From CAZRAL01 sp964598005 (GTDB lineage Bacteria; Pseudomonadota; Gammaproteobacteria; Burkholderiales; Usitatibacteraceae): DNA of 64,000 bases. The translations under genes were made by a program, and so were the position numbers. The stretch is from contig CAZRAL010000003.1 of the NCBI GenBank assembly GCA_964598005.1, forward strand, positions 30,926 through 94,925, in the 5' to 3' direction. The notes beneath the pieces were generated by a model. That model was given only the letters and a program-made list of their open reading frames with translations. It had not been told where the DNA came from and did not search any database. This document shows, piece after piece, positions 33,346 to 41,620 of the stretch (within the stretch, counting starts at the first letter, position 1; each line of letters starts with the position of its first letter).

Positions 33346-34681
33346 AGTGCTGAAACGGATAGACACTTCCCAGATCCAGAATCCGGGTCAATTCATCGAT
33401 TGCCGTGCGGCTTTCTTCCAGTAAAGACGGGTCGGCCAGATCAGCTTCTTTAAGGCGATCGCGGTAATGTTTTTCCACCCAGTGAACGAGGCGCTGATAA
33501 AGCGTTTCGTTCAACAGCACGGCGGGGTTCACAGCTTTCGCTTCTTTTTCATTCAATTCCACCCGCAAGCGCAGACAGGCCGGGCCACCGCCATTGCGCA
33601 TGCTTTCGCGCAAATCCATCACCAGCACTTCGCGGATTGCGGTGCCAAGCGTTGCGAGTTTATTGAGGTAATCCCAAACCCGCGGATTAAGACGGCATTC
33701 TTCTGGCACGAGTAATAGCATGCTGCCATCGGGTTTGGAAAGCAGTTGGCTGTTGAATAAATAGGATTCCACCGCATCCTGCAGGCTGACTTCGCTGGCG
33801 GGTACTTCAATCGCGGTAAACGCGTTACCTATTTTTTGCGCAAGTGTGTCCAGCACTGCGCGCTGGGATAAAAAGGCCAGCTCATGGCAAAACAGTAAAT
33901 GCGCGTTGCCGACGGCGATGACATCGTTATGAAACACGCCTTGATCGATGGCTAGCGGGTTTTGTTGCGCATAGACGACAAAGTTTTCATCCAGCCCATG
34001 CAGCCGGGCAATGGCCTGCGAGGCTTCCAGTGTTTGCCGCGCCGGGTAGCGCTGGGGAGTGGGGGTTGCGGTATTGAATCCCTGCATGCCGTAGACAAAA
34101 AATTCCACCCCTTTTTCTCCATAACGGTTACAGAAGCGGGTGTGATTGGCTGCCCCTTCGTCACCGAATTGGGGGCAAGAGGGCAGGGCAGGGTGATGGA
34201 CAAAGTAGCTTTCGTCGCCAAACATGGCTTGCAAAATCGCACCGGTAACGGGGGGTTCGATCGAGCGATGAAATTTGTTGTTGAGATTGGCCGGGGTAAA
34301 GTGCACGCGGTGATCTGCCGTATTAGCGCTGGGGCTGATGGTGGCCGCATTGGCCACCCACATGCTGGAGGCAGAGGAACAAGCGTTGAGCAAATGCGGG
34401 GCGCGCTGTGCTGCTGCACGAATTACCGCGGCATCGTTACCGCTAAAACCCAGCGCGCGCAACGTGTGAAGAGCAGGGCGCTCGTGCGGGGCGATGACGC
34501 CTTGTTTGAATCCCAGATCGGCCAGCGCCTTCATTTTTCGCAAGCCTTGTAGCGCTGCGAGTTTCGGATTGGCTATGGCGCCCTGATTGTTTTTTGAGGC
34601 TACATTGCCGAACGACAAACCGCTGTAATTGTGCGTGGGGCCAACCAGGCCGTCGAAATTGAATTCGTAAGCGTTGTTCAT
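33308..34681 (-). CDS. astB: N-succinylarginine dihydrolase
   Basis: AstB hydrolyses N2-succinylarginine to succinylornithine, releasing CO2 and two ammonia, the second step of the arginine succinyltransferase pathway. The 457-residue protein starts YEFNFDGLVGPTHNYSGLS and contains the catalytic-cysteine motif GGPACLRLR. The family normally ends near GSVYPFQ; here about 12 extra residues (HSVTRPLPFSNGD) are encoded by repeat DNA. It overlaps astD by 4 bases. astE, which usually follows astB, is not found. Confidence 0.95.
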   Translation of the reverse strand: MNNAYEFNFDGLVGPTHNYSGLSFGNVASKNNQGAIANPKLAALQGLRKMKALADLGFKQGVIAPHERPALHTLRALGFSGNDAAVIRAAAQRAPHLLNACSSASSMWVANAATISPSANTADHRVHFTPANLNNKFHRSIEPPVTGAILQAMFGDESYFVHHPALPSCPQFGDEGAANHTRFCNRYGEKGVEFFVYGMQGFNTATPTPQRYPARQTLEASQAIARLHGLDENFVVYAQQNPLAIDQGVFHNDVIAVGNAHLLFCHELAFLSQRAVLDTLAQKIGNAFTAIEVPASEVSLQDAVESYLFNSQLLSKPDGSMLLLVPEECRLNPRVWDYLNKLATLGTAIREVLVMDLRESMRNGGGPACLRLRVELNEKEAKAVNPAVLLNETLYQRLVHWVEKHYRDRLKEADLADPSLLEESRTAIDELTRILDLGSVYPFQHSVTRPLPFSNGD

Positions 34682-36141
34682 GAGAGATGTAATCCGGGGC
34701 TGAGCTTTTCCGGCAGTGTGAGAACCTCGCTTTCCAGTGAGGCTTGCGGATACGCGCAGTAATCGGCTGCGTAGTAGGCGCTGGGCCGATGATTTCCGCT
34801 GGCGCCAATGCCGCCGAACGGTGCGGCGCTGGAAGCGCCGGTCAGCGGACGGTTCCAGTTGACGATTCCCGCGCGGATGCGGCGGCGGAAGTGTTCATAT
34901 TCAGCCACGTTTTCCGATAGCAAGCCCGCCGCCAACCCATAACGGGTCGCATTGGCTTTTTCCAGCGCGTCATCAAAATTGGGGTAACGAATGATCTGCA
35001 ATAACGGCCCGAAATATTCTTCATCCGGCGCATCGATGCCCGTCACATCGATAATCCCCGGCGATAGCAATGCCGTATCGGGCTGAAGTCGCTTCATTTC
35101 CAGCAAAGTTTTTGCGCCACGCGATTGCAAATCGGCCTGCGCGGCTAACAACCGATCCGCAGCTTGCCGTGAAATCAGCGCGCCCATGAAAGGTTGTTCG
35201 CTGTCATCGAAGCGGCCTACGCGCAATTGTGCTGCGGTATCGATCAGACGTTTTATCAAACGGTCGTTTTCCGATCCAGCGGGCACAAGCAGGCGGCGGG
35301 CGCAGGTGCAGCGCTGGCCAGCGGAGAGAAAGGCCGACATCACGATATGGTGTAGTGCGGCATCGTGCTTTTTGAGCGTACCCACGATCAGCGGGTTATT
35401 GCCGCCCATTTCCAGCGCAAGAATTTTCTGCGGCTGAGCGGCGAACTGGCGATGCAGTGCATGGCCGGTTGCCGAACTGCCGGTAAAAAACAGGCCATCG
35501 ATGCCAGGGTGAGCTGCGAGGGCCATGCCGGTCTCGCGCCCGCCTTGCAGCAAATTCAGCACACCAGGCGGCAACCCGGCCTGTTCCCATATCCTGACCG
35601 TGGCTTCGGCGCTGGCCGCGGCCAGTTCGCTGGGTTTGAAAATGACGCAATTGCCGGCAATAAGCGCGGGAACGATATGGCCGTTGGGTAGATGCCCGGG
35701 AAAGTTATAGGGCCCGAATACCGCCACCACACCATGCGGGCGGTGGCGCAACACAGCTTCGCCATCGGGGTGTGGCGTGCGCTGCGTTCCGGTGCGGGCT
35801 TCATGGGCGCGCAGGGAAATATCGATTTTGCCGATCATGGTAGCGACTTCAGTGAGCGCCTCCCAAAGCGGTTTGCCGGTTTCAAAACCAAACGTATGTG
35901 CGAGAGCCGATTTCTGCTCGCCTAACAGTCGGGCAAACTCCTTGAGGTAATGCGCTCGTTCAGCAACTTCAAGATCAGCCCAGGCCGGGAAGGCTTGCGA
36001 TGCGGCCTGTATGGCTGCATCGACCATTTTTGTCGAAGCGGCACGCCCACGCCATACTGGCGCATTATTTGCGGGATTAGTAGTGGAAAATTCCCCGGCA
36101 TCGCCCGCGCGCCAGTTGCCACCGATCCAGTGGGTGGTCAT
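34678..36141 (-). CDS. astD: N-succinylglutamate 5-semialdehyde dehydrogenase
   Basis: AstD oxidises succinylglutamate semialdehyde with NAD, the fourth step of the pathway. The 487-residue aldehyde dehydrogenase has FGPYNFPGHLPNGH (cofactor loop), FTGSSATGHALH, LEMGGNNPLIV with the general-base glutamate, and AGQRCTCARRLL with the catalytic cysteine. It overlaps astA upstream and astB downstream by 4 bases, so the ast genes are translated as one coupled unit. Confidence 0.95.
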   Translation of the reverse strand: MTTHWIGGNWRAGDAGEFSTTNPANNAPVWRGRAASTKMVDAAIQAASQAFPAWADLEVAERAHYLKEFARLLGEQKSALAHTFGFETGKPLWEALTEVATMIGKIDISLRAHEARTGTQRTPHPDGEAVLRHRPHGVVAVFGPYNFPGHLPNGHIVPALIAGNCVIFKPSELAAASAEATVRIWEQAGLPPGVLNLLQGGRETGMALAAHPGIDGLFFTGSSATGHALHRQFAAQPQKILALEMGGNNPLIVGTLKKHDAALHHIVMSAFLSAGQRCTCARRLLVPAGSENDRLIKRLIDTAAQLRVGRFDDSEQPFMGALISRQAADRLLAAQADLQSRGAKTLLEMKRLQPDTALLSPGIIDVTGIDAPDEEYFGPLLQIIRYPNFDDALEKANATRYGLAAGLLSENVAEYEHFRRRIRAGIVNWNRPLTGASSAAPFGGIGASGNHRPSAYYAADYCAYPQASLESEVLTLPEKLSPGLHLS

Positions 36142-37208
36142 AAAGCGTTTGAAGAGGCTGGGCGGTAACGATCCTTAGGCGACAACGCCACTGCGCGGAT
36201 GGGCTCCCCGTCCTTGACACCCAGTGCATTGGCGATAGCTTGAGCAAGAACGAAACCCTGCTCGTTAGGGTGGCCCTGTACCAGGGTCGCCCGGAAGGAA
36301 TCCAGCCGCGTATTGGAAACCAGGTAGGGGACCCCTTTGGAGGCATTTTCCAGAGGTGTATCGATTTCATCCTTAATCGTGACTTCGAACAGTCGGCTTT
36401 GGGCAACGGCATCGATATCCGCGGTAGCGCATTCAAGTGTAGGGCCGGCATCAAAAATATCGACATGACCCTCGTAGCGGAAGCCTTCACTTTCCAGCAG
36501 GGCAAGGGCAGGGCGGGTCAATTCATGGGTTTGGCCGATAGCGGCCTGGGCTTCCTCAGTCAGAAAGGAACAATACATTGGGTGCTTCGGCATTAGTTCG
36601 GCCACAAACGATTTTTTGCCGATTCCGGTCAGATAATCGGCTTGCGAGAAATCCATAGAAAAAAAACGCCGTCCCAGGCTTTCCCAAAAGGGTGATTTTC
36701 CCGATGCGTCCGACGGGCCGCGTAATTCGGCAATAAATTTTGCAGAAAAATGGTCGTGGAACTGGGCAATGAAAAGAAAACGCGCCTTCGACAACAGGCT
36801 GCCATTCTTGTCGCGTCGGTAATCAGGATCGAGAAATAATGAACACAGCTCACTACGCCCGGTATGATCGTTGGACAAAAACAGTGTTTGCGTTTGGGTA
36901 AAAACGCCCAACTCCTGTGAAGCATGCACGGCCAGCCCCACGCGGTATGAATAACAGGCCTGGCGCAAACCAATGGCTGTGGCGATTGCGCAAATACCCG
37001 CCACATGCCGGGTGGCCGTATCTTCCAGCACAAAAAGAAAAATTTCATCCGCCCGTTCGGCCTGCCCCATAAATGACTGGGTAGATAGCGTGATACGCCG
37101 CTTTAACTCCGCTTCGTTACGCGGCAAAGTGGTGAGCCCCACCCCCGTTTTTCCTGCCAGATCAAGCAAAGCGGGCAGGTCGTTGGTGCGTATCGGGCGA
37201 ATCAGCAT
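36138..37208 (-). CDS. astA: Arginine N-succinyltransferase
   Basis: AstA transfers succinyl from succinyl-CoA to arginine, committing arginine to this degradative route. The product is 356 residues from ATG 37208; a GTG one codon earlier is less likely. AstA family features are LIRPIRTNDLPALLDLAGKT, SLFLDPDYRRDKNGSLLSKA, ELRGPSDASGKSPFWESLGR and YEGHVDIFDAGPTLE. It has the usual GNAT-like fold and length. The gap to the aminotransferase gene upstream is 21 bases. Confidence 0.95.
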   Translation of the reverse strand: MLIRPIRTNDLPALLDLAGKTGVGLTTLPRNEAELKRRITLSTQSFMGQAERADEIFLFVLEDTATRHVAGICAIATAIGLRQACYSYRVGLAVHASQELGVFTQTQTLFLSNDHTGRSELCSLFLDPDYRRDKNGSLLSKARFLFIAQFHDHFSAKFIAELRGPSDASGKSPFWESLGRRFFSMDFSQADYLTGIGKKSFVAELMPKHPMYCSFLTEEAQAAIGQTHELTRPALALLESEGFRYEGHVDIFDAGPTLECATADIDAVAQSRLFEVTIKDEIDTPLENASKGVPYLVSNTRLDSFRATLVQGHPNEQGFVLAQAIANALGVKDGEPIRAVALSPKDRYRPASSNAL

Positions 37209-37229
37209 CACGGGCTACTGGCTTCCCTC

Positions 37230-38510
37230 TTAATGTGGCGAACGTTGCGTATTTGGCGTTCCACGGTTTACCAATTCGGCAACCGCGCTTTCGAAGCGTT
37301 TCATTCCTATTTCAATATCTTCCGTTGGAATAAGCAGAGAAGGGGCAATGCGAATGACATCGGGGCCTGCGATCAATAACATCAAGCCATGTTGCTCGGC
37401 CATTTTAACGAAATCCTTGCCACGTCCCTTCCATGGCTCGGCCAGTTCGCAGCCAATGAGCAGCCCGTGCGCGCGGATATCTGAAAATAAACCATAGCGC
37501 TTGTTCAAATCAGTAAGGTGGGTGGCCATAATTTCGCGGCGCGTCTCAACTCCTGCCAGCGTGGCTGGATCGCTAACAATATCGAGTACGCTCAAGGCGA
37601 CCGCACAGGCCAGCGGGTTACCCCCGTAGGTGCTGCCATGTACGCCGACGCCAAAACTGCGGGCAATTTCTTCGGTAGTCAGCATGGCGCCGATGGGAAA
37701 GCCGCCGCCAAGCCCTTTGGCTGAAGTCAAAATATCTGGAATTACCCCGTATTTCATATACGCATACAATGAACCGGTGCGGCCCATGCCACACTGCACT
37801 TCATCAAAAATCAGCAACGCGGCATGCTGGTTGCACAGGTGGCGCAGCCCACGTAAAAACTCGGGCGTGGCCGCCGTTACCCCACCTTCACCTTGAATCG
37901 GTTCGACGATCACGCAACAAGTTTTAATGGACATTGCCGCACGCGCTGCCGATAAATCATTGAAAGGAAGATGACGGATCCCGGCTGGTAAGGGGCCGAA
38001 CCCTTTACTATACTTTGGCTGACCGCCTACGCTGACAGTAAACAATGTGCGGCCGTGAAAACTGTTATCGAAGGCGATGATTTCAATTTTTTCGCTTTCT
38101 AGTTTTTCTGGAGCATCTGGATCGCGGGGAAAGCCATCACAGGCATAGCGACGGGCCAGTTTAAGTGCAGCTTCATTGGCTTCTGCACCGGAATTGCAGA
38201 AAAAAGCGCGCTCGGCAAACGTTTTTTCGCATAACCTGTAAGCAAGTTCAATGGCCGGTTCGTTGGGTAAAACATTGGCCACGTGCCAAAGCTTGTTGGC
38301 CTGCTCGGTCAGGGCGGCAACGACACGGGGATGCGTATGCCCCACCACGCTGACCGCAATGCCCCCAGCAAAATCGATATATTCACGGCCCTCCTGATCC
38401 CACACGCGGGAGCCGTGGGCGCGCACGGGGATAAAATTGCCCGGCGCATAACTGGGGACCATTACTTCATTATAGGTGGCGCGATTAATATATAGCTTGG
38501 TTGTTGGCAT
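37230..38510 (-). CDS. astC: Acetylornithine/succinylornithine aminotransferase
   Basis: This PLP enzyme interconverts N-succinylornithine (or N-acetylornithine) and the semialdehyde. The 426-residue class III aminotransferase shows FCNSGAEANEAALKLARRYA, FHGRTLFTVSVGGQPKYS, VEPIQGEGGV, IFDEVQCGMGRTG and TSAKGLGGGFPIGAML with the PLP lysine. Being the first gene of the ast operon supports the astC role, but the ArgD role in biosynthesis cannot be excluded, as one enzyme often does both. The start is the ATG preceded by GGAGGAAAAT; a longer frame lacks this. Confidence 0.9.
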   Translation of the reverse strand: MPTTKLYINRATYNEVMVPSYAPGNFIPVRAHGSRVWDQEGREYIDFAGGIAVSVVGHTHPRVVAALTEQANKLWHVANVLPNEPAIELAYRLCEKTFAERAFFCNSGAEANEAALKLARRYACDGFPRDPDAPEKLESEKIEIIAFDNSFHGRTLFTVSVGGQPKYSKGFGPLPAGIRHLPFNDLSAARAAMSIKTCCVIVEPIQGEGGVTAATPEFLRGLRHLCNQHAALLIFDEVQCGMGRTGSLYAYMKYGVIPDILTSAKGLGGGFPIGAMLTTEEIARSFGVGVHGSTYGGNPLACAVALSVLDIVSDPATLAGVETRREIMATHLTDLNKRYGLFSDIRAHGLLIGCELAEPWKGRGKDFVKMAEQHGLMLLIAGPDVIRIAPSLLIPTEDIEIGMKRFESAVAELVNRGTPNTQRSPH

Positions 38511-38718
38511 ATTTTCCTCCCGAGAGATGCTGAATTTATGGCCGCTATTATCGCAGACTCGATTCACAAATGTGAAAACATATAAAAATGGCTGTGGATA
38601 AAAGAAGCGGCGCCTGTGGTTTCGGTCTCTGGATGGCGTTTTTGCAGCTGTATCGTGCCCTTGCACCCCGGCGAAAACACACCCCGGCGAAAAGGGTTGA
38701 CAAGGCAAGGGATAATGG

Positions 38719-38732
38719 TTGTTAATTAACAA
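38719..38732. promoter_or_regulatory. Palindromic operator-like site before the regulator
   Basis: TTGTTAATTAACAA is a perfect 14-base palindrome 25 bases before the ATG of the TPR/LuxR-type regulator. It overlaps a possible -10 (TGTTAA) placed 17 bases after TTGACA at 38698-38703. It also lies upstream of the divergent ast operon. Related TTGTT...TTAA inverted repeats precede both double-glycine peptide genes. Autoregulation is inferred. Confidence 0.55.
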
Positions 38733-38757
38733 TCATCGTGTACCGGGATTCATCTCC

Positions 38758-40326
38758 ATGCCACCTCACCGCTTTCCGCCGCTCAAGCCCCATCACACCG
38801 AGCTGCACCAGCTGCTGTTCGGCCAGCAGCCATATCGCCCGCAACAGCTGAGCGCCTGTCTTGCGGCGGCGGGTTTGCTGCGCGGCGCAGCAGCAAGCAG
38901 CTTTGTTACGGCAGCGCTGGACCTGTGCCGCGAGCTTTATCTGGCGGGCCGTTCGCCGGAAGCGGTGCCGGTGGCCCGCGCCTGCGGGGACCTGGCCAAC
39001 CGGCTGGGCGAGATCGCCCTGCGCATTCGCGCCCACACCGCGTTGGGTAATGTCATGGCCGATTGCGGCGATTTGCTGGGCGCGGCGCAACAGCACCGGG
39101 AAAGTTTGGTGCTGGCCGAGAGCTGCGACGATAAGCGCGGTATCGCCAACGCCTACACCAATCTAGGCGTAGTGTATAACTACGCCTCCGATTACCAGGC
39201 TTCGATTGACTGCCACCAACGCGCTATTGATGTATTGCCTGAATCGGCAGATCGTGAACTGTTTTATCGTGCATGTAATAATATTGCTGATAGCTGCCTC
39301 GTTATCGGTCAAATAAATCGGGGCTTGCAGGCAATCAATCATTGCATGGCTATCGAAGCAACACCAAATATCAGGCCGCATAGCCTGATTGTCAGAAGGC
39401 GCAATCATATCCGGCTGCTGATTCAAGCGGGGCGCCTCAGCGAAGTGCCAATAGTATTGGGCGAGTTGAAAGATTTGGTTGAAGGCCACCGCACGCCGCG
39501 GACTGAACTGGCCTTACGCCTGTCACGCGGCCTGTTTGAGGTGGCCCGCGGCCATACTGATCTGGGCCGCACCCTGCTGGTGCAGGCGCTGGAGATTGCC
39601 GAGGAGGCTGCCTACGGCCTTGGTGATACCCTGATCGCGCTCGAACAAGCGGAAAAGGCGGCGGGCAATCACCGCGCCGCTGCGGAACGGCTGGCGCAGG
39701 TGATTGCATTGGCCAGCAACGAATCGCTTAACAAGGAACGCCGCTGCGTGGAACTGGCCAATACCTTCGCCCAATCTTCACACGATCTTTCGCTAAGCGA
39801 AAGAGACTGGCGGCTGCTTGCCCTGCTGCATCTGCCTACCAAGACCATCGCTGAACAAATCAACATCAGACCGGACGCGGTGCGCAAATGCTTGGCGGGG
39901 ATCTATCACACCATCGGCGCGCGTAACAAGGCCGATGCGGCCATCTGGTACCAGAAATACCTTGCGGCAAAACATCGCCCCATCTCCGTCTCCATCAATC
40001 GAAACCAGCCGCGCCACTTCGCCCATTTTGCCTTGAAGCAAGGGCTGCGGGCATCGCTAGGGTGTTTATATGAGCTACTGCAGCCCTACGATAACGATTT
40101 GCTGCTCCAGCTCGAGCGCGGCGCCGATACACTGGACGCGCTCGCCGTTGCGCCCATCGCAGATATGCGCTGGCACATAGTCGGGTTTTTCCATTACCAC
40201 CGCAATCAAAATACTGAGGCCGCCGCCAGCTCGGCGACCTTACTCTACCGTGCCCTGCTGCGCCGTCTGCAATTGCAGGCTGCAGGCGATGCGGCGCATC
40301 CTGCCGCCGATGTTCCACACCTCTGA
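38758..40326 (+). CDS. TPR-containing LuxR-type transcriptional regulator
   Basis: The 522-residue protein has TPR-like helical repeats from about residue 40 to 330, clearest in GIANAYTNLGVVYNYASDYQ and the repeats around it. A LuxR-type helix-turn-helix lies near residues 350-410: SLSERDWRLLALLHLPTKTI followed by AEQINIRPDAVRKCLAGIYH. A C-terminal region of about 110 residues has no recognised domain. TPR-HTH regulators often sense peptides. ATG 38758 is used; an upstream TTG would start inside the palindrome. Part of its 3' end is duplicated next to the second peptide gene. Confidence 0.78.
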   Translation: MPPHRFPPLKPHHTELHQLLFGQQPYRPQQLSACLAAAGLLRGAAASSFVTAALDLCRELYLAGRSPEAVPVARACGDLANRLGEIALRIRAHTALGNVMADCGDLLGAAQQHRESLVLAESCDDKRGIANAYTNLGVVYNYASDYQASIDCHQRAIDVLPESADRELFYRACNNIADSCLVIGQINRGLQAINHCMAIEATPNIRPHSLIVRRRNHIRLLIQAGRLSEVPIVLGELKDLVEGHRTPRTELALRLSRGLFEVARGHTDLGRTLLVQALEIAEEAAYGLGDTLIALEQAEKAAGNHRAAAERLAQVIALASNESLNKERRCVELANTFAQSSHDLSLSERDWRLLALLHLPTKTIAEQINIRPDAVRKCLAGIYHTIGARNKADAAIWYQKYLAAKHRPISVSINRNQPRHFAHFALKQGLRASLGCLYELLQPYDNDLLLQLERGADTLDALAVAPIADMRWHIVGFFHYHRNQNTEAAASSATLLYRALLRRLQLQAAGDAAHPAADVPHL

Positions 40327-40434
40327 GGTGAGGCGCGCGCAAATGTGACGTGCAGGCGGGAAAGCGGGCATGCTATTTTTACCGCATGTTCATGGCTAAC
40401 AACACACCCGCTTTTTTCTATACCAGCCTGACGA

Positions 40435-40614
40435 TCAGGCCGCCTTTGCGGTTGGTTGAGGTGATACAGGCGCGGCGACCGACCAACCGACTAATCCCTC
40501 ACCCCCGGCGACTTGGGCGGCTTCTGTGCCGGTCAGCAAACTAAGCCTGTTATTTTGCAGGGTGTGGCAATCCTTCGAACCATTGCCAGTTTTGATGTTG
40601 ATGAGTGTGTTCAT
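40435..40614 (-). CDS. Double-glycine leader peptide A (putative secreted peptide)
   Basis: The 59-residue peptide has ATG 40614, preceded by AAAGGA. Residues 27-38, LLTGTEAAQVAGG in part, match the double-glycine leader consensus: Leu -12, Thr -11, Glu -8, Val -4, Gly -2, Gly -1. Cleavage after GG would release the 21-residue EGLVGWSVAAPVSPQPTAKA plus a final alanine. Such leaders are removed by C39-peptidase ABC exporters in class II bacteriocin or pheromone secretion. No exporter or immunity gene is in the window. A close paralogue lies 498 bases away. The product's activity is unknown. Confidence 0.68.
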   Translation of the reverse strand: MNTLINIKTGNGSKDCHTLQNNRLSLLTGTEAAQVAGGEGLVGWSVAAPVSPQPTAKAA

Positions 40615-40653
40615 GCTGTTGTTTCCTTTCGTAAGATTAAAAAGTGGGGTGGA

Positions 40654-40680
40654 TTGTTTGTTAACCAAAGCGTTAAACAA
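40654..40680. promoter_or_regulatory. Inverted repeat upstream of peptide A
   Basis: TTGTTTGTTAAC (40654-40665) and GTTAAACAA (40672-40680) form an imperfect inverted repeat 40-66 bases before the peptide A start on the minus strand. Half-sites resemble those of the palindrome before the regulator (TTGTTAA). It is a candidate operator or promoter element. Confidence 0.45.
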
Positions 40681-40932
40681 AACCCCGAGGCTAATATGCC
40701 CTAAAAGAGGTAGGTGGAAGATTTATGCGCATACAAAAGATGAGCCAACCGCGCCCTGTGCCGCCTGCAATTGCAAACCGCAGGCGATGCGGCGCATCCT
40801 ACTGCCGATGTTCCACTCATGTGAGGTGAAGCCCGCACAAATGTGACGTGCAGGCGGGAAAGCGGGCATGCTATTTTTACCGCATGTTAATGGCCAACAA
40901 CACACCCGCTTCTCTCTATACCAGCTTGGCGA

Positions 40933-41112
40933 TTAGGCCGCCTTTGTGGCTGGCTGAGGCGATACAGGCGCGGTGACCGACCAACTGACTAATCCCTCAC
41001 CCCCGGCGACTTGGGCGGCTTCTATGCCGGTCAGCAGGGTAAGCGTGTTGTTTTGCAGGGGGTGGCGATCCTTCGAACCATTGCCAGTGTTGATGTTGAT
41101 GAGTGTGTTCAT
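40933..41112 (-). CDS. Double-glycine leader peptide B (putative secreted peptide)
   Basis: This 59-residue paralogue of peptide A has the leader LLTGIEAAQVAGG with the same Leu, Glu, Val and Gly-Gly positions. The predicted mature peptide begins EGLVSWSVTAPVSPQPATKA. Relative to peptide A, the Gly-Gly, Trp, and APVSPQP are conserved. Other positions differ, including Cys16 to Arg in the leader. The AAGGAAAAAA stretch before ATG 41112 is the ribosome site. The upstream extension of the frame (FNALVNKQSTPLF) is common to both copies simply because the whole unit is duplicated. Confidence 0.68.
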   Translation of the reverse strand: MNTLININTGNGSKDRHPLQNNTLTLLTGIEAAQVAGGEGLVSWSVTAPVSPQPATKAA

Positions 41113-41151
41113 GCTGTTTTTTCCTTTCGTAAGATTAAAAAGTGGGGTGGA

Positions 41152-41178
41152 TTGTTTGTTAACCAAAGCGTTAAACAA
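41152..41178. promoter_or_regulatory. Inverted repeat upstream of peptide B
   Basis: TTGTTTGTTAAC and GTTAAACAA are repeated exactly as in front of peptide A. The retention of both arms in the two copies agrees with a functional element, though the copies are too similar for strong conclusions. Confidence 0.45.
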
Positions 41179-41204
41179 AACCCCAACGCTAATATGCTCT
41201 AAAA

Positions 41205-41601
41205 GCGCATCCGGCGTAGCAAAGGCCTCATGCAGCACAGGCTGCGAAGCTGGGGCAATCGCCTTGCCTTTCGATGCGCCCCGAAAGGCAAGGCACGCCG
41301 AAGATAGGCTATTCTGGCCCCAACCCGCATGGGGTACCGTAAGGGTTTCGCCAAGCCAACTGCTTGGCTTGGCGCTTGCCGTGGGCCGAAGCCTGGCGCA
41401 GTTGTCAAATGCGCGAGCGGTCTGCTGTGTTGCGGTGCTGGCGAAGGGTACGCTCAGCGAAGAGTAGGGGCCCCGTTTACGGGGATGCGACGCGGAGTAA
41501 GCCCCATTGGCCCGCCTTCACGGCTTGGCTTCACTACGCTTTCGCGTCCCCCGGAAAACCGAGCACGCCGCCATGTGGGACTTAATCAGAGGTTCCCTAA
41601 T
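41205..41601. repeat. Family C element, large partial copy
   Basis: This GC-rich non-coding stretch shares GCCTTGCCTTTCG, AAGGCACGCCGAAGAT, GGCTATTCT, ACCCGCATGGG and TGCTGTGTTGCGGTGCT with the complete family C element at 42499-42865. It ends with the same right terminus (ATGTGGGACTTAATCAGAGG then TTCCC). Its left terminus is missing. It fills the 508-base gap between peptide B's promoter and the binding-protein gene. Confidence 0.75.
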
Positions 41602-41620
41602 ATCGCGTTTTGCGACAGGA

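Larger units (their letters stand above)
40252..40704. repeat. Tandem duplication, unit 1
   Basis: This unit contains the last 75 bases of the regulator, the spacer and peptide gene A. It corresponds base for base, at an offset of 498, to 40750-41202. A 45-base unique spacer separates the two units. Confidence 0.9.
40750..41202. repeat. Tandem duplication, unit 2
   Basis: This second copy carries a non-functional remnant of the regulator's 3' end (CRLQLQTAGDAAHPTADVP in translation) and peptide gene B. Differences from unit 1 include synonymous and replacement changes, so the duplication is not brand new. Confidence 0.9.
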
